Assembly: GCF_002234675.1 (NCBI RefSeq)
Contig: NC_019871.2
Span: forward strand, 20,368,604 to 20,432,603
Direction: 5' to 3'
Length of the DNA stretch: 64,000 bases
Source: Oryzias latipes
Lineage: Eukaryota > Chordata > Actinopteri > Beloniformes > Adrianichthyidae
Part shown: positions 20,401-31,483 of the stretch, in pieces
Numbering within the stretch: position 1 is the stretch's first letter
How the letters are laid out: every line of letters starts with the position of its first letter
Position numbers and translations under genes: made by a program
The notes under the pieces: model-generated
The model's input: only the letters and a program-made list of their open reading frames with translations
Databases searched by the model: none
Told to the model about the DNA's origin: nothing

Positions 20401-21058
20401 AGAAATTCCTCTTGAGCCTCAGCTGATGCGTTTAAGTCATTTTTTCGACTGTACTCACTTATGGAAGCTTGGGATCCTCATGGCACCCACTTCTGCGTAC
20501 CAGCCCTCCTTTTGGTTCCTGTAGGTCTCCACCCGTCCTCCAATACGGTTACTGGCTTCTAAGATGGTCACCTTTTTCATCCACATGGACACATTAAATT
20601 ACACCATGTGCATCCCCCTCTCATTTACAAGATATTTGTCCTCAGAAGATAGATAACCTTATGTCCCGCATCTTCTAAAACCTTTGCAGCAGTCAGTCCA
20701 GCCATGCCCCCTCCAACGATGAGCACATGTCGAGGGCTCTTTGTGACGGGAAGACCTTTGAGGACCATATCAAGGAGATCGCTGTAGTCTGAGTCCTGGA
20801 GGCAGTCAAAGACTGGGTCTCCACTGAGTCCACTCACAGCGTAAACCACCAGTCCCACCAGAACCAGGGGGGCTGGCAGACCAAGAAGACACCAAAACCA
20901 AAGACAAAGCTGAACAACTCAGAACTTCCAGCTGAATTTCTATTTTTTCTTGCCGTTAAGTATAAACAGAAACACTGCGACTGATGCGGTATGAGCTAGA
21001 AGAGCTTCGACTGGCATTCAGACTTACCAAACTTGCACAGAGCCACATGGGGTGTCAT
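16107..21058 (-). CDS. il4i1: L-amino-acid oxidase, IL4I1/LAO family, secreted flavoenzyme
   Basis: FAD-dependent oxidase that deaminates L-amino acids to keto acids with release of ammonia and hydrogen peroxide; fish relatives are secreted antibacterial or immune proteins. Coding exons on - are 21028..21058, 20658..20872, 20459..20571, 19325..19526, 19176..19244, 18965..19101 and 16107..16884. All phases match and the product is 514 residues, normal for the family. Residues 1 to about 28 form a signal peptide ([20 protein letters not shown]...). The FAD dinucleotide motif is [14 protein letters not shown] (60-73), followed by [16 protein letters not shown]; the GG-doublet/RIGGR motif is intact. 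The C-terminal FAD-contact motif is [15 protein letters not shown] (482-496). A leader exon acceptor lies at 21127|21128. Intron 2 is only 86 bp and its acceptor has a purine run (GAAAAAG) instead of a pyrimidine tract. Orthology to IL4I1 rather than a fish-specific LAO paralogue is not proven. Confidence 0.9.
17368..17407. repeat. AT dinucleotide microsatellite
   Basis: About 20 uninterrupted AT units in the large last intron of the oxidase gene (16885..18964). Apart from this and the MITE at 18338, nothing is recognised in that intron. Confidence 0.9.
18338..18540 (-). repeat. Palindromic-ended MITE, copy 4
   Basis: Inverted relative to 4990..5200. It is 203 bp because a few bases after CTAGGCA are missing. 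TA flanks both ends. It lies in the last intron of the oxidase gene. Confidence 0.85.
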
Positions 21059-21816
21059 GGCAGCGACAGAATGCCACAGAGTGGATTTCTGTCTTTGGGC
21101 ACCGATTTGAGGAGAGACAAAGGAAACCTATCAAAGAAGGAGAGTTAAGTGCTAACTCCAAACACACGTAATAGCGTCAAATAGTGGGAAAAAAATTGTG
21201 ATCAATAAAAAAAAGATCTCAAATAATCAGAGAAGAAACATCAGTGTACGACCTCCAGACTCACCTCCTCAATAGGAAATGTATTGTAAGTTGTCATAGA
21301 GTGATGCATGACTAAAGAGAAATGAATCTGAATCTGCAGAGTCAAACTATCAAAGCTGTGACTTCAAACCCCGGAGGTGGGGTGGGTATGTGTGACATCA
21401 AGGTCATTTTAATGAAGGGCTTGCCCGGTCTCCCAGAAATACTTTCCCACACTGCTTCCAGACTCACCCACACTGAACAAATCAGATTAGTGGGGTTATA
21501 CTAGTCATCAGCATACCTTCAGTCCTCCATCGACTCTGATTTTAATATCTGACCTGAAAGAGCTCATGGAATCAAATCAAGAAGATCTGAGGTCAAACAT
21601 CTCCTCTGAAGCAAACAGCTCTCACGTACCTGTAGGGTGATCACCAGCTTCTGTCTCTGTCAGTGTCCAACCCAGAAGTGACCCCATGCTTTTATTCTGT
21701 CTGCAGGGAAAGAAAATGAAAGCAAAACTACTCATAAGTTTCATTTTCCTGACTGACGCTGGGATTGAAAGTGAATAAAGAAACTCTGAGCTGGAAGTTC
21801 CAAATATTACTTCTGT

Positions 21817-21840
21817 AAAAAAAAAAAAAAAAAAAAAAAA
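21817..21840 (+). repeat. Poly-A tract
   Basis: 24 consecutive A. It may be the tail of a degraded retroelement, but no body is recognised upstream. Confidence 0.8.
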
Positions 21841-21982
21841 GAATATCACATTTCAATTTTAGTCATGTTTCATTATGAAACTGAAACAAATGGAAGGGCA
21901 AAGGCAGCATGACAATGTAATAGTTTTTTAGAGTTTTCTTTCTCTATTGATGATCAAATGTGAGAATATCCATGGATTAGAA

Positions 21983-22223
21983 CAGGGGTCACCAACCCTG
22001 TGCCCGCGGGCGCCCATGCGCCCCCGAGCACCCCTTGTGACGCCCGCAGGGAATGCACCAACACATTTTTTTTTTTAATTGAAGCAAATATTCAACAAAC
22101 AATCACAGCATGTCTGTCAATGACAACAATTGGAGGTTTTTAGTAAACAGGTCCTGTGGCGCCCTTCATACCACTTAGTGCCCATGAAATAGCCCTCAGT
22201 CTCAAAAAGGTTGTGGACCCCTG
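21983..22223. mobile_element. Short hAT-type MITE
   Basis: Ends CAGGGGTCACCAACC and GGTTGTGGACCCCTG are inverted (14 of 15 match). Flanks GATTAGAA and GATTATAC agree at 6 of 8, a decayed 8-bp duplication. The body is 241 bp and non-coding. Confidence 0.75.
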
Positions 22224-22496
22224 GATTATACAAACAGTGAAAATCACAGTGAATTTTCCTTTTCAGCGATTATTTGAATGATTTAACCCACAGATTCTTA
22301 ATGTTTTACATGTAGGGGACGTGGGAATGAGGCTGTGAAGCAAAGTCCCTTTTGTGACATTTTTATTAACAACCTTTTCCAGAAAAATAGGCTAATCTGT
22401 TTCTTCTTCTTCTTCTTTTGCAGGTTTTAAAAGCTGTTTGTGGACAGCCGGTGAGCAGAACCAGATCAACCGGAGCACCAATATCGACGAGTAAGT

Positions 22497-22574
22497 CCTG
22501 GCTGCGGCCTGCAGATCGCTCAACGTCGCAGAATGCTGGAACGCTGTGGAATGTTAACCCCGCCCACGTTGAGC
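22497..22574 (+). repeat. Repeat block, inverted partner at 25319..25396
   Basis: CCTGGCTGCGGCCTGCAGAT through CCCCGCCCACGTTGAGC is found in reverse at 25319..25396 with roughly 80 percent identity. The two could be termini of one element or two independent copies. Confidence 0.6.
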
Positions 22575-22847
22575 TCGTGTAATACTGAATAAATGTGTGT
22601 GCATGGCTTGCATCAAGAGGGGCACAGGTGAGTGAGATGAAAAGCAATCAGGAGTGATTAGGAAGAAAGACAGGAAGTGAGGTACGGGAAGTGAACTGAT
22701 TCAAATTACAGCCTTTATTTTTCTGACAGAATTTCATATACTATTTCTATTTAATTTTTTATTGAAAGGCAGTTTAAAAATCACAGATTGTTTTTGATTA
22801 AATGTTTTCCCCTTTTGCTTTTTGAACTGAATTGTTTCAACATGAAT

Positions 22848-22973
22848 TATACCATGCTCTGGGTGAAAAACCTGATTCTGAGTGGCTGCTGAGTGTGCAT
22901 TTAAAAGTGAAAACAAGAATTAAGGAGTAAAAACTGGTTAATATTTATTTATTTTGTAAGTGACCATGGTATA
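22848..22973. repeat. TATACCATG-ended repeat, short (internally deleted) copy
   Basis: Ends TATACCATG and CATGGTATA are inverted. Left-side text GATTCTGAGTGGCTGCTG and right-side AACAAGAATTAAGGA match the longer copy at 30207..30641, so this copy lacks the middle. Confidence 0.65.
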
Positions 22974-24144
22974 TAAAGATAACATTCAGAAAGTCACATG
23001 GATTCTATACATTAACATGTACTTTATGACTTTCAGTATGCACTCTACATTGTCACTGGGACTAAATGCGATTTCAATGAGGTGTGTGTAGATTGTGTCG
23101 AGTGAATTCAAGACACTTTTGGGTTGTGGCACAAAGTAACCTACTGTGTCTTTATTTCTTCAAAGGAAATATGGAGCATATAAGAAGATGGTGTCTTAAT
23201 CTAATAACTAACTTTCCAATGCCGTAAGTGCTCTTTATGTGATCAAACTTTTAAAATCCTTATTTTCTAATTACATATTCTAATGAAAACTCTATGGATT
23301 GACCTTCTATTAACATTTTGATAGTGAACATTCATTGTCACTGATTCACCAAGGTCTGAAGACGACAGAATGCAGGCCAGAAAAAGAGGAGCAGAAACTC
23401 CAGGTGAGAGGAGGTCATTGAATTCATCAGGCACATATTGAAGCTCTTCTTTGAGGCTATTGTTAATCCCTCTACCACTTTCAGGATGAAGAAGATGCTT
23501 CACTGAAATAGATGCCTTCTGAATCCATCTCATCAACTATTGAAGCTGGAGCTGTTGTACACTTACATACATAGTTTTTCCCTGCATGCTTTCACTCTGT
23601 TAAGTTATTTAGGTGACCTGAGATGCCCCTGCAAATATAATATTGTATTATAAATATAATAGAATATTGCATTTAATCTAAAGGTTTAGGAGATGGGATG
23701 TCCAGGGTGTTTTTTAGTGTCATATCTTTTCATTTTTATGCTCTTCTCTTTGTAGGGGAAGGTGACATGAAGACCAGCAGTGGGACAGGAAGGAATGGAT
23801 GGATCCTTCTGAACTCATCATTTGTTGCCATCTCCAGTATCTACTCTAAGAATTCCCTTCTTTTTCTGTACAGGAAGAAGATGCTTTACTACACGGCACC
23901 AGTAAGGCAGCCACATGGTGCAAAATGCAGTCCTTTCAAGGAAGATGTTCCCTGCCGGAAGTTCTGAAGGTAGATAAAGGAGAACAGAAGGAGATTCTGA
24001 AAGAGCTCGGAAACTGCTCCCTCATGAGTGAATGTGACGAGAGATTGATGGAACTGAGGGAGCTTTTCGTTTTTTCATTTCAGTTTTCAAATGTTTTTTT
24101 GTCTAAATTTGTGTATGTGTAATGCTATAATGACTGTAGCTTTA

Positions 24145-24395
24145 CATTCATTCATCTTCTATTACGTTGTATCCCTTTTGTGGTCACGGGGCTGCTGGAG
24201 CCTATCCCGGCCACTTGCTGGTGAAGGCAGGGGACATCCTGGACAGCTCGCCAGTCTTTTGCAGGACCACAATCACACACCCATACACTCTCACATTCAC
24301 ACCTATAGACACTTTAGAGTGACCAATTTACCTATCAAGCATGTTTTTGGGCGGTGGGAGGAAGGCCCAGAGAAAATCCACGCATGCAGGTCTAG
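24145..24395 (+). repeat. Widespread fish interspersed repeat, copy 1
   Basis: Contains the ordered blocks GGAGCCTATCCCGGCCA, CTGGACAGCTCGCCAGTC, ATTCACACCTATAGACAC and CATGTTTTTGGGCGGTGGGAG. These also occur at 49208..49560. I recall this text as a very common teleost repeat but cannot assign a class. Confidence 0.7.
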
Positions 24396-25034
24396 CATGG
24401 GGTCAGAAGTTTTACTTTCCACGTTTAACCCACCTGAGACTAAGCAGTCCTTTTGTTGTGTGAGACTGAGCTGAAATACATAACAGTTATTACACAATAT
24501 CTTGGTGGAACCTGGATGTGATAAAATTATATATAAAATTCTATATTTTAAATTGTGATATAATTTTACAATAAACCATTGATCAATAAATGACAGGTCC
24601 AGTTAAACTTTATTTCCAAGAGACAATGTTAGTCAGCAGCTTTGTTCAGTCTGCCCTTTTCTTTTCTCCTGTAGCCATATATAAAAAATATATATTTAAA
24701 AAAAAATCTTAAAGCACGACTGTACATATCCTAAAGGCAGTTAATTGCATTTATTAACGTGATTAAAAACACAAAAACCGATGGAATTTCACGTTGGCCG
24801 CACTTAATTCATGCAGCCAAGATGCACATTGCTCCATTGTCCGCACGTATTTTAAGTGCGTCCAAGGATACAAGTCTGCCACACATACTTCGTCCAGGTC
24901 CGTGATGCCAAACAAAAAGTACCGCTGTTGAGCCTTAATTTTATGAATTCTCTAATACATGCACATGGAAACATGTAAAAGGCATATAAGAAGACGGCAA
25001 TCGCGGTATAAATTCCCTAATTCAATTTGTTTTT

Positions 25035-25130
25035 TGTTTTTTTTTATATAGCCCAAACAAATCTTTTTTTATTTTTTATAGCCCAAATTCACAACAACAG
25101 TCATCTGAATGGGCTTCCTACCGGTAATTG
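25035..25130 (+). repeat. ATAGCCCAAATTCACAACAAC repeat tail, copy 1
   Basis: Two tandem-like ATAGCCCAAA units followed by TTCACAACAACAGTC and GGGCTTC. The same block is found at 43395..43465. Class unknown. Confidence 0.5.
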
Positions 25131-25318
25131 TAAGGTAAACATACAATCAAAAAGAATCATAAATGTATAAAATACAATAAGATAATACTCAAACTTTAAT
25201 TAAACGGACATTCCTGCCCTTAGACCCCCCTTTCGCGGTAAGGAAAAACTTAAAAAAAAAACGATAGGTGGCAATATTGCACATGGAAACTTGTAATTTG
25301 CAAAGAAGAAAAAGACAG

Positions 25319-25396
25319 GCTCAACGTGGGCGGGGTTAACATTCCACATTGTTTCAGCATTCCACGAAATTGAGCGTTCTGCAGGCTGCAGCCAGG
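25319..25396 (-). repeat. Repeat block, inverted partner of 22497..22574
   Basis: Reads GCTCAACGTGGGCGGGGTTA through CTGCAGGCTGCAGCCAGG, the reverse of the block at 22.5 kb. Confidence 0.6.
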
Positions 25397-25649
25397 GGTA
25401 GTTGTGGGATCGACTATATGGAGTCAATTCAGTCTCAATAACCAGAAATGCACACAACCTGTTTCACAAATACAGACGCTCTGATTCACAACTGTAATTT
25501 TACGCAAACGTGCAATATAAATTTGGAAATGCACACGTTGTTTCACAAATGCACACCCTGTGTTTCACACATGCACAATAAGTGTTTCTCACAAATGCAG
25601 ACAAATTGTTGTCATCAAACCATCAGTTGATGCAAGGCTGTGTGCAGCC

Positions 25650-25982
25650 TATTTTCGTAAAATGTTACATGTGTAATACATGTCCTTTTTTGCTCAGTTT
25701 TATGTTATTTTTCTTCGTTCACTTGGACAGTTTGATCGTGGGTTTTTATAAGCAGATAAAATTTAGAAGGATTTATGCTAGAGTAACAAGCAAACATGTT
25801 TTTTATGCAACTGTAATTGTCACTTTAAAAGGTTATAGTAAATAAATGAGTTTTTTTAACATTAAGGAGTAGTTGCATTTATTTTTTGTTACATTTAGTT
25901 ACATGTATAAATTATATCTGGCCCTTTGAGGACAATCACTGTGCAGATGTGGCCCTCGGTGAAAATGAGTTTGACACCCCTG
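25650..25982. mobile_element. hAT-type element, right end
   Basis: Ends in GAGTTTGACACCCCTG preceded by GATGTGGCCCTCGG, the standard right end of the fish hAT family that starts CAGGGGTGTCAAAC. No matching left end was found, so the left boundary is a guess. Confidence 0.5.
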
Positions 25983-26135
25983 GGCTAATGAATCTGTCAT
26001 CAAACTCATCAGCAAAGTAGGCGTGCTTGCTTTCAGCCAATCGAATGGCATCTAAGACTTTCTCCAGCTTTCACACTGATGTCATAACTGAAGGTGCACG
26101 GCACACAAGCATGGCGGTAAAGTTTTAAAGTCCAG

Positions 26136-27686
26136 GGGCCTCATTTATAAACGTTGCGTACGCACAAAAGAAGGCGTACGCCACTCTCTACGCAGTAGTT
26201 GATATTTATAAAAAGCAAACTTGACGGGAAAATGTGCGGTCCTTCACGCAAGCTCTGACCCAGGCGTACGCACAAAAACGGGTGAAATGAGAAACGGCGA
26301 CACCGTCGGCAGATGGGAGAAACACGTGAAAGTGAAAATGACAATACTGCCTCTCATAAATAACATGAAGACTTCACAAAGCAAGTCTTACAATTAACAG
26401 CCTACACGAACACCCATTTGATCGATCAGCAGTGAAACAAACAAAAAAAATCAAACGAAAATTACAACAGAAATTCAAATGAACACATATTATTTGCAAA
26501 AAGAAAAGTGAAATACGTTCTGCAATATTGGCATGTTGTGCGATTCATCCTCATAAATAATAGTTAACAGAACGAAATAATGTACAAAACTGATATTCTC
26601 GTCAGTGTGTCCGTCTGGCGGAGCAGATATAGGTGCGGGCGTGCGGACGGACGGACAGACGTACTAATTGTCCACTGGGGAAAGTTGTTTTCATATTAAA
26701 ACATTTCTTCATAAGCTATGGAATTATGGTATTCATACATATGCCTTTAGTTTGTTTTATCTTTGATAAAACAATGTATGGCGTATGTCTCAACCATTCA
26801 CAAAGCAACAAGAAATTACATTTGCGCTGATCAATTTCCCATTTCCACGTCGATTATTACCGACATCTGTAGCTTGTCAGATGCAATAAATGGATGGAAA
26901 TAAAATGCCCCATCACAATGCGTAATGACGCACAATGGCTGATCTTAGAAGATGTGGCAAATGGAAGAATTCAGAGTGAACGCATCTTTAGACAGCAATA
27001 AGACTTGCTGGCAAACGAGGACGAGTGGCTTATGAGCCGGTTCCGACTTCCTCGAGCAGTCCTGTTGGACCTCTGCGGGCTTTTGGGCCCGGCGTTACCG
27101 GAGCACTCGGAGGAACCACGCGAGTCACCCGGTGCATCTGGCGCTCCGGTGCCCCCTCGGTCGCAGAGACATTCTGGCGATGGAGCGCCAGACGTTTTTT
27201 ATGCCTCGACTTTGATGTCCGACCATTTCTTTTTTATTTTGGCCACGGTCTGAGGTTGTGAGGCTACAGCATTTGGCGTCTGCCACCGTTCGCCACTCAA
27301 GTGCCTTTTTGGCATTAGTAATGCCCACACTGTGCCCTCCAAACAACACTTTTTTCCTCTTTTCCACTTCGCCAACGATAACTTCTACTTCACATTGAGT
27401 GAAGTTACGTTTTTTTGATTTCCTCTCTGTGTTTGCCATGATCTCGCAATCAATGAATATTCATTTGTGGGCGTTTCACGGACTATTTATGGGCAACTAT
27501 AGGCGTGAAGCCGCAAAAGCTGCGCAGCATTTAGAATTGGTTGTGATTTATTAAGGGAAAGATGCGTAGGATGTGCGTGCGCACGGTTTTATAAATCTGA
27601 ATATTTCTGTGCGTACGCACGTCCTATGTTTCATCCGTACGCCACTTCTGACGCAAATCCTACGCAAAGTTTTATAAATGAGGCCC
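26136..27686 (+). mobile_element. PIF/Harbinger transposon, internally deleted
   Basis: Inverted ends GGGCCTCATTTATAAA and TTTATAAATGAGGCCC are exact, with a 3-bp duplication CAG on both sides (26133..26135 and 27687..27689). The + strand at about 26965..27100 encodes a HARBI1-like N-terminus (IQSERIFRQQ, stop, DLLANEDEWLMSRFRLPRAV). The - strand 27125..27439 encodes a Myb/SANT-like partner (RNFTQCEVEVIVGEVEKRKK). These are the two convergent genes of a Harbinger element. The catalytic DDE part is missing, so it is dead. It lies inside the larger element 25409..28535. Confidence 0.85.
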
Positions 27687-30019
27687 CAGGAGATGCTAAG
27701 TCCATAACGTAGGAGTAACAAAATCATCCACTATAATTAAAGTCAGTATTGTAATTCTTTTTCTAACTTTAGGGGTAACGCCCTGATTTGAAGAATGGAG
27801 AGAAAGGGAGGGGGGGGTGTATTGATCTGTGATTGACAGTGAGGTTAGCTTGAGGTAACGTAGTCCCGCTGCGTCTTTAATATGGAGAGTGGTACAAAGA
27901 GATGCCAGTTTCTCCACAGAACTTTTTGTGGAAGTTGATGTTTTTTTGTTCTCCACCTCCTCATGATCCAGACCGAAGGGACCGGTGTACGAGTGATAAA
28001 AGGAGGCTAGCATCATAGCTAATAAGGATAAAGTATTAGCAAACTATCCCGAGTGAAACATTCATCGCAAATCCCAGTTGACCTGCAGCGTGAAGGGAGT
28101 CTCAATCTTCACCACAGAGAAATCTCTCACAAATGTGGGGAGATTCACAAATGAGAGCGGGTTTGTGAATGCACATTCTAAAATTTGCACGATCTGTGAG
28201 TTCATAAAACAAGTGTACCTAAAAATGATGTTTGTGAAGCATCTATAGTGCATTTCTGAAAAATATATTGTGAATTTCTAAAAAACATGTGATATTAATT
28301 AAAATATTACAATATGTGATAATATTTGTGAAACAAAGCGTGTACATTTGTGAGACACTTATTTTGTATGTGTGAAACATTTCGTGTGCATGTGTGAAAC
28401 ACAATGTGTGCATTTCCAAATTTATATTGCACCTTTGCATAAAATTACAGTTGTGAATGAGAGCGTGTGTATTTGTAAAACAGGTTGTTTGCATTTCTGA
28501 TTATTGAGACTGAATTAACTCCATACGACCAGGCGTGTAAATGATGTTCGGCTCGAGTGGGTTCACTGCGGGTCAAACAGGACTTCGTTTCGCTGATGAA
28601 CTTACGTTTTTTTTTATTATTTTTTTAAAGATAGATGAAGATAGATTTAAAGATGTTATTTTGCTGTCCAGCGGTCCAGCGCCAAAGTTCTTGTACAGAG
28701 AAAAGCTCTGCCCACAAGGTGTCTGGAAGAAATGCATTGTGGGTGTTTGTTTTTCTTTTCTTTTTGTTTTAATGATTTAATTTAGTTGGTGATATTTTAG
28801 TTTTTTTGTTCCTTTTATGTAAAATTTAATTTATTCTTTGTTTTTTGTTTTTTGTATTCACTCACTGTCACCGCCAGTGAGGAGTCTGTCTGTTTCTTTA
28901 TTATTATCTGACAAACTAAAACAAATAAAATGACCTTACAACTCAAAATTCGACTTTTAATGGATTTCATGAAGCCTTGGTTTTTGTTATTTTAAAGAGT
29001 TGTATATAAGATTGGCTCTCTTGGCTTTTTTCAGATGTGTTGACTTGTAAAAAGTCAGTCTGGAGTTAATTCATGATTGATGGGCTGAGATCTGGAGCAG
29101 AATAATTCAATAGATGAGTTCAAATTTTTTTTTTAATCAATTATAGCTTCATTTGACATGTGTGGATATTATGTTAACGTCTAATATGGATTCATTGTAA
29201 ATATTCCATTGCTAGCATAGCATATACAGTGTGCATATGCATAAGGAGTGTGTACGTGTACTATGAATTTTTAATGCAACAGCTAAACCAGGGGTTTTAA
29301 CCTCTAAAATAACCATTTGCTCCAGTATTTACAGATAAAACTGAGCTAAAGCCAAAAATGTCACTACACTTCCTATAAAAATACACTTTTTTTTAGCAGA
29401 CTTGAGGCCATTTAACTATAACATCTAACTTTTAAATATTCACAATAATTTTAATAATTTTTTTTAATAATTTTTCAATAGGCTATACAGTATAGCAATT
29501 TTCGTTTATTTTAATCTGACAGGAGCACATTGAAGTTCCTCTCAAAATAAAAATGTGTCAAAAAAGATGCTCCTAAAGAAACAAATACTTGCACTTATAA
29601 TTATGCAATTCTGTCATTTATTTACTTTCCTTCTGAACAGAAACTATAGATACTGCTGTGCAGCAGAAGATAAGAACATAAACTTATTCTGATAATAAAC
29701 AGTTCTGACAATAGATTAATCATCGTCAATTTGTTCGGTAATCTAACGTGTGCATTTTGAAGGATTGATAAAACAAACAAGGTCAGGAGTGGCTAAAACA
29801 AGTTTATTTTACTATTATAAGATCACTTCATTAAATAAAAAACCCAAATGACAAAATGTAACTAATAAACTAATTATTTACACCCAATAAAAAACAAATT
29901 AGGCTACTTTGAAACTCTATGCAAAAACTTCTGGTGAAACATTTTATAGAAACAAAAGAAAAATTGTAACAAACAGAACAACTTCAACTCAAGAGAACAA
30001 CTCCAGAACGACGACTGAG

Positions 30020-30044
30020 CCCCCCCCCCCCCCCCCCCCCCCCC
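30020..30044 (+). repeat. Poly-C tract
   Basis: 25 consecutive C in otherwise AT-rich sequence. Similar C or G runs occur at 40705..40723, about 37206..37220 and 6194..6204. Confidence 0.85.
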
Positions 30045-30206
30045 ATTGTCTGCACGTGCTGCGACTACGACAAAAGAGACAACATTGAGACAAGAGTGAT
30101 GCTGCTACTCAGTCTCGATTTCTTTTAAAAAGCCTTTATAGAAAAATAAAGGGCCCCATTTCTGTTTTAGATATAAAAATATCCACTGTTGCTGTTTTTC
30201 AGACTT

Positions 30207-30641
30207 TATACCATGGTCCGGTTGAATACTCGATTCTGATTGGCTGCTGGGTATGCATTAAAACCTGATAACCGCACGGTGAAAAAAGAAGTTCCGGTCG
30301 GCTAGCTTAAATGATTTGTATCACTGCGCCGGCTTCTGTAAAACAACCTTTTGCTTCATCATCTGGGCAAAAACAAGCGGTAAGCGATTAACTTTCCCTC
30401 TGAATTGATGCTTTATTCAACCCATCGGGACCATCGGCATATATATATCATCGAATCTTGACTGCAGCGGTGGTGCTGCGCGACGCGGACTATATGTTAC
30501 GTGATGCGGCGCGATGCGCCGCATCACGTAACATATAGTACGCTGTTTATGAGAAAAGTGATCCAAATCGAAAAAAAAAAACAAGAATTAAGGACTAAAA
30601 CCTGGTTAATATGTATTGCTTTTGTAAGTGACCATGGTATA
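30207..30641. repeat. TATACCATG-ended repeat, long copy containing a hairpin
   Basis: Ends TATACCATGG and CCATGGTATA are inverted. It shares GATTCTGATTGGCTGCTG and AACAAGAATTAAGGA with the 22.8-kb copy. The middle carries the perfect palindrome 30489..30539. Confidence 0.65.
30489..30539. repeat. Perfect 24-bp inverted repeat, 3-nt loop
   Basis: Arms 30489..30512 and 30516..30539 are exactly complementary around GAT. The left arm begins ACTATATGTTACGTGATGCG. It lies inside the repeat 30207..30641, so it is more likely transposon structure than a host RNA gene. Confidence 0.92.
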
Positions 30642-30644
30642 AGC

Positions 30645-30754
30645 GGGTTAATGGCCTTCGAAGTGTGCGGTTACTACTTTTTAACGCACTTCGCGGAAGC
30701 TTCCACGGCGTGCGTTAAAAAGTAGTAACCGCACACTTCGTCGGCCATTAACCC
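30645..30754. repeat. Near-perfect 45-bp inverted repeat
   Basis: Left arm 30645..30689 (starts GGGTTAATGGCC) and right arm 30710..30754 (ends GGCCATTAACCC) are complementary except for about two positions. The 20-base loop itself contains the palindrome GGAAGCTTCC. It lies three bases beyond the element 30207..30641. Confidence 0.9.
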
Positions 30755-30774
30755 TTACATAAACAACAACTCTT

Positions 30775-31337
30775 AAGCTACAAACACACCGGGAATTTGA
30801 CGTGCATCCAGTAACTCGCTTTTGACCCATTGTGTTCACACTGTGCAAGCAGGGAGGGGCTTCTTCTTTTCCTACCCCACCCACAGAAGAATCTTAGTGT
30901 GAAATGTCAGAGGGGTGCAAATCACACAATTTGGGCATAAAACAATAACAATTCAGTTCATGGCTGGCATCCTTGCAATGGCAATATGTATTAATTGGTT
31001 TGTGTTTATTTGAAAAACAAATGCAGACATTGTCGGGCTTGTCGCGGTGTCTGGGTTCACCAGATAAACCCTCTACACTCCGTGTTTGGGGAGTTTCACT
31101 ACGTCTTTATCAAATCCGAGTCCCTGATTGGTCAAAGTTCTACCTGGTTTAGCCTGAATCATGCATTCAATGGCCATGTAGGGCCCAAAAATGGTCGTCA
31201 GAACTTGCGAAGCTATGCACGAATGTGAGAGTTTTGACTGCAGCCCGAAATGCACTTTTACTTACTTACTTGCATTGACTTTCCGTTGGAAATGGCTGCT
31301 TGAACGTGCGTTGCCTAGAGCGGTGTGTACTTAGCTT
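30775..31337. repeat. TTCACAC-type MITE relative, copy 3
   Basis: Ends AAGCTACAAACACACCGGG and GCGGTGTGTACTTAGCTT are imperfect inverted repeats. The interior has GGCTGCTTGAACGTGCGTT as in copies 1 and 2. Confidence 0.45.
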
Positions 31338-31483
31338 CAGGCCAATAAAAGGCCAAGAGTCCAGCAATCCTCCAACCCAGGCGTGGAAGCCACAGAAAAA
31401 TCCTGCTGCAGGGAAGAATGGGGAAAAAACATTCAAGTGGAGGATTTTTTGTAGTTAACAACTCACCAAAGCTGCTTTTCTCT

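Larger units (their letters stand above)
25409..28535. mobile_element. Large element with about 200-bp inverted ends
   Basis: Left end 25409..25620 (from TATATGGAGTCAATTCAGTC) reappears in reverse at about 28320..28530 (to ACTGAATTAACTCCATA). Both ends consist of degenerate tandem units resembling TTTCACAAATGCACAC. No transposase was recognised in the interior, which hosts a Harbinger element (26136..27686) and a hAT end (to 25982). Class unknown; possibly a foldback-type element. Confidence 0.6.
22224..31470. other. Gene-poor intergenic region filled with nested repeats
   Basis: Between the oxidase 5' end and the fat1 3' end no convincing gene was found. The recognised content is listed separately: inverted block pairs, a Harbinger nested in a larger element, palindromes, microsatellites and fragments. 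The stretches 23000..24140 and 28540..30000 hold no recognised repeat and no supported exon, although a few acceptor- or donor-like sites occur at 23.4-23.9 kb (see findings). Confidence 0.5.

Noticed and set aside
30489-30539. microRNA precursor
   Set aside because: Perfect 24-bp arms with a 3-base loop are unlike a microRNA hairpin, and the structure lies inside a dispersed repeat.
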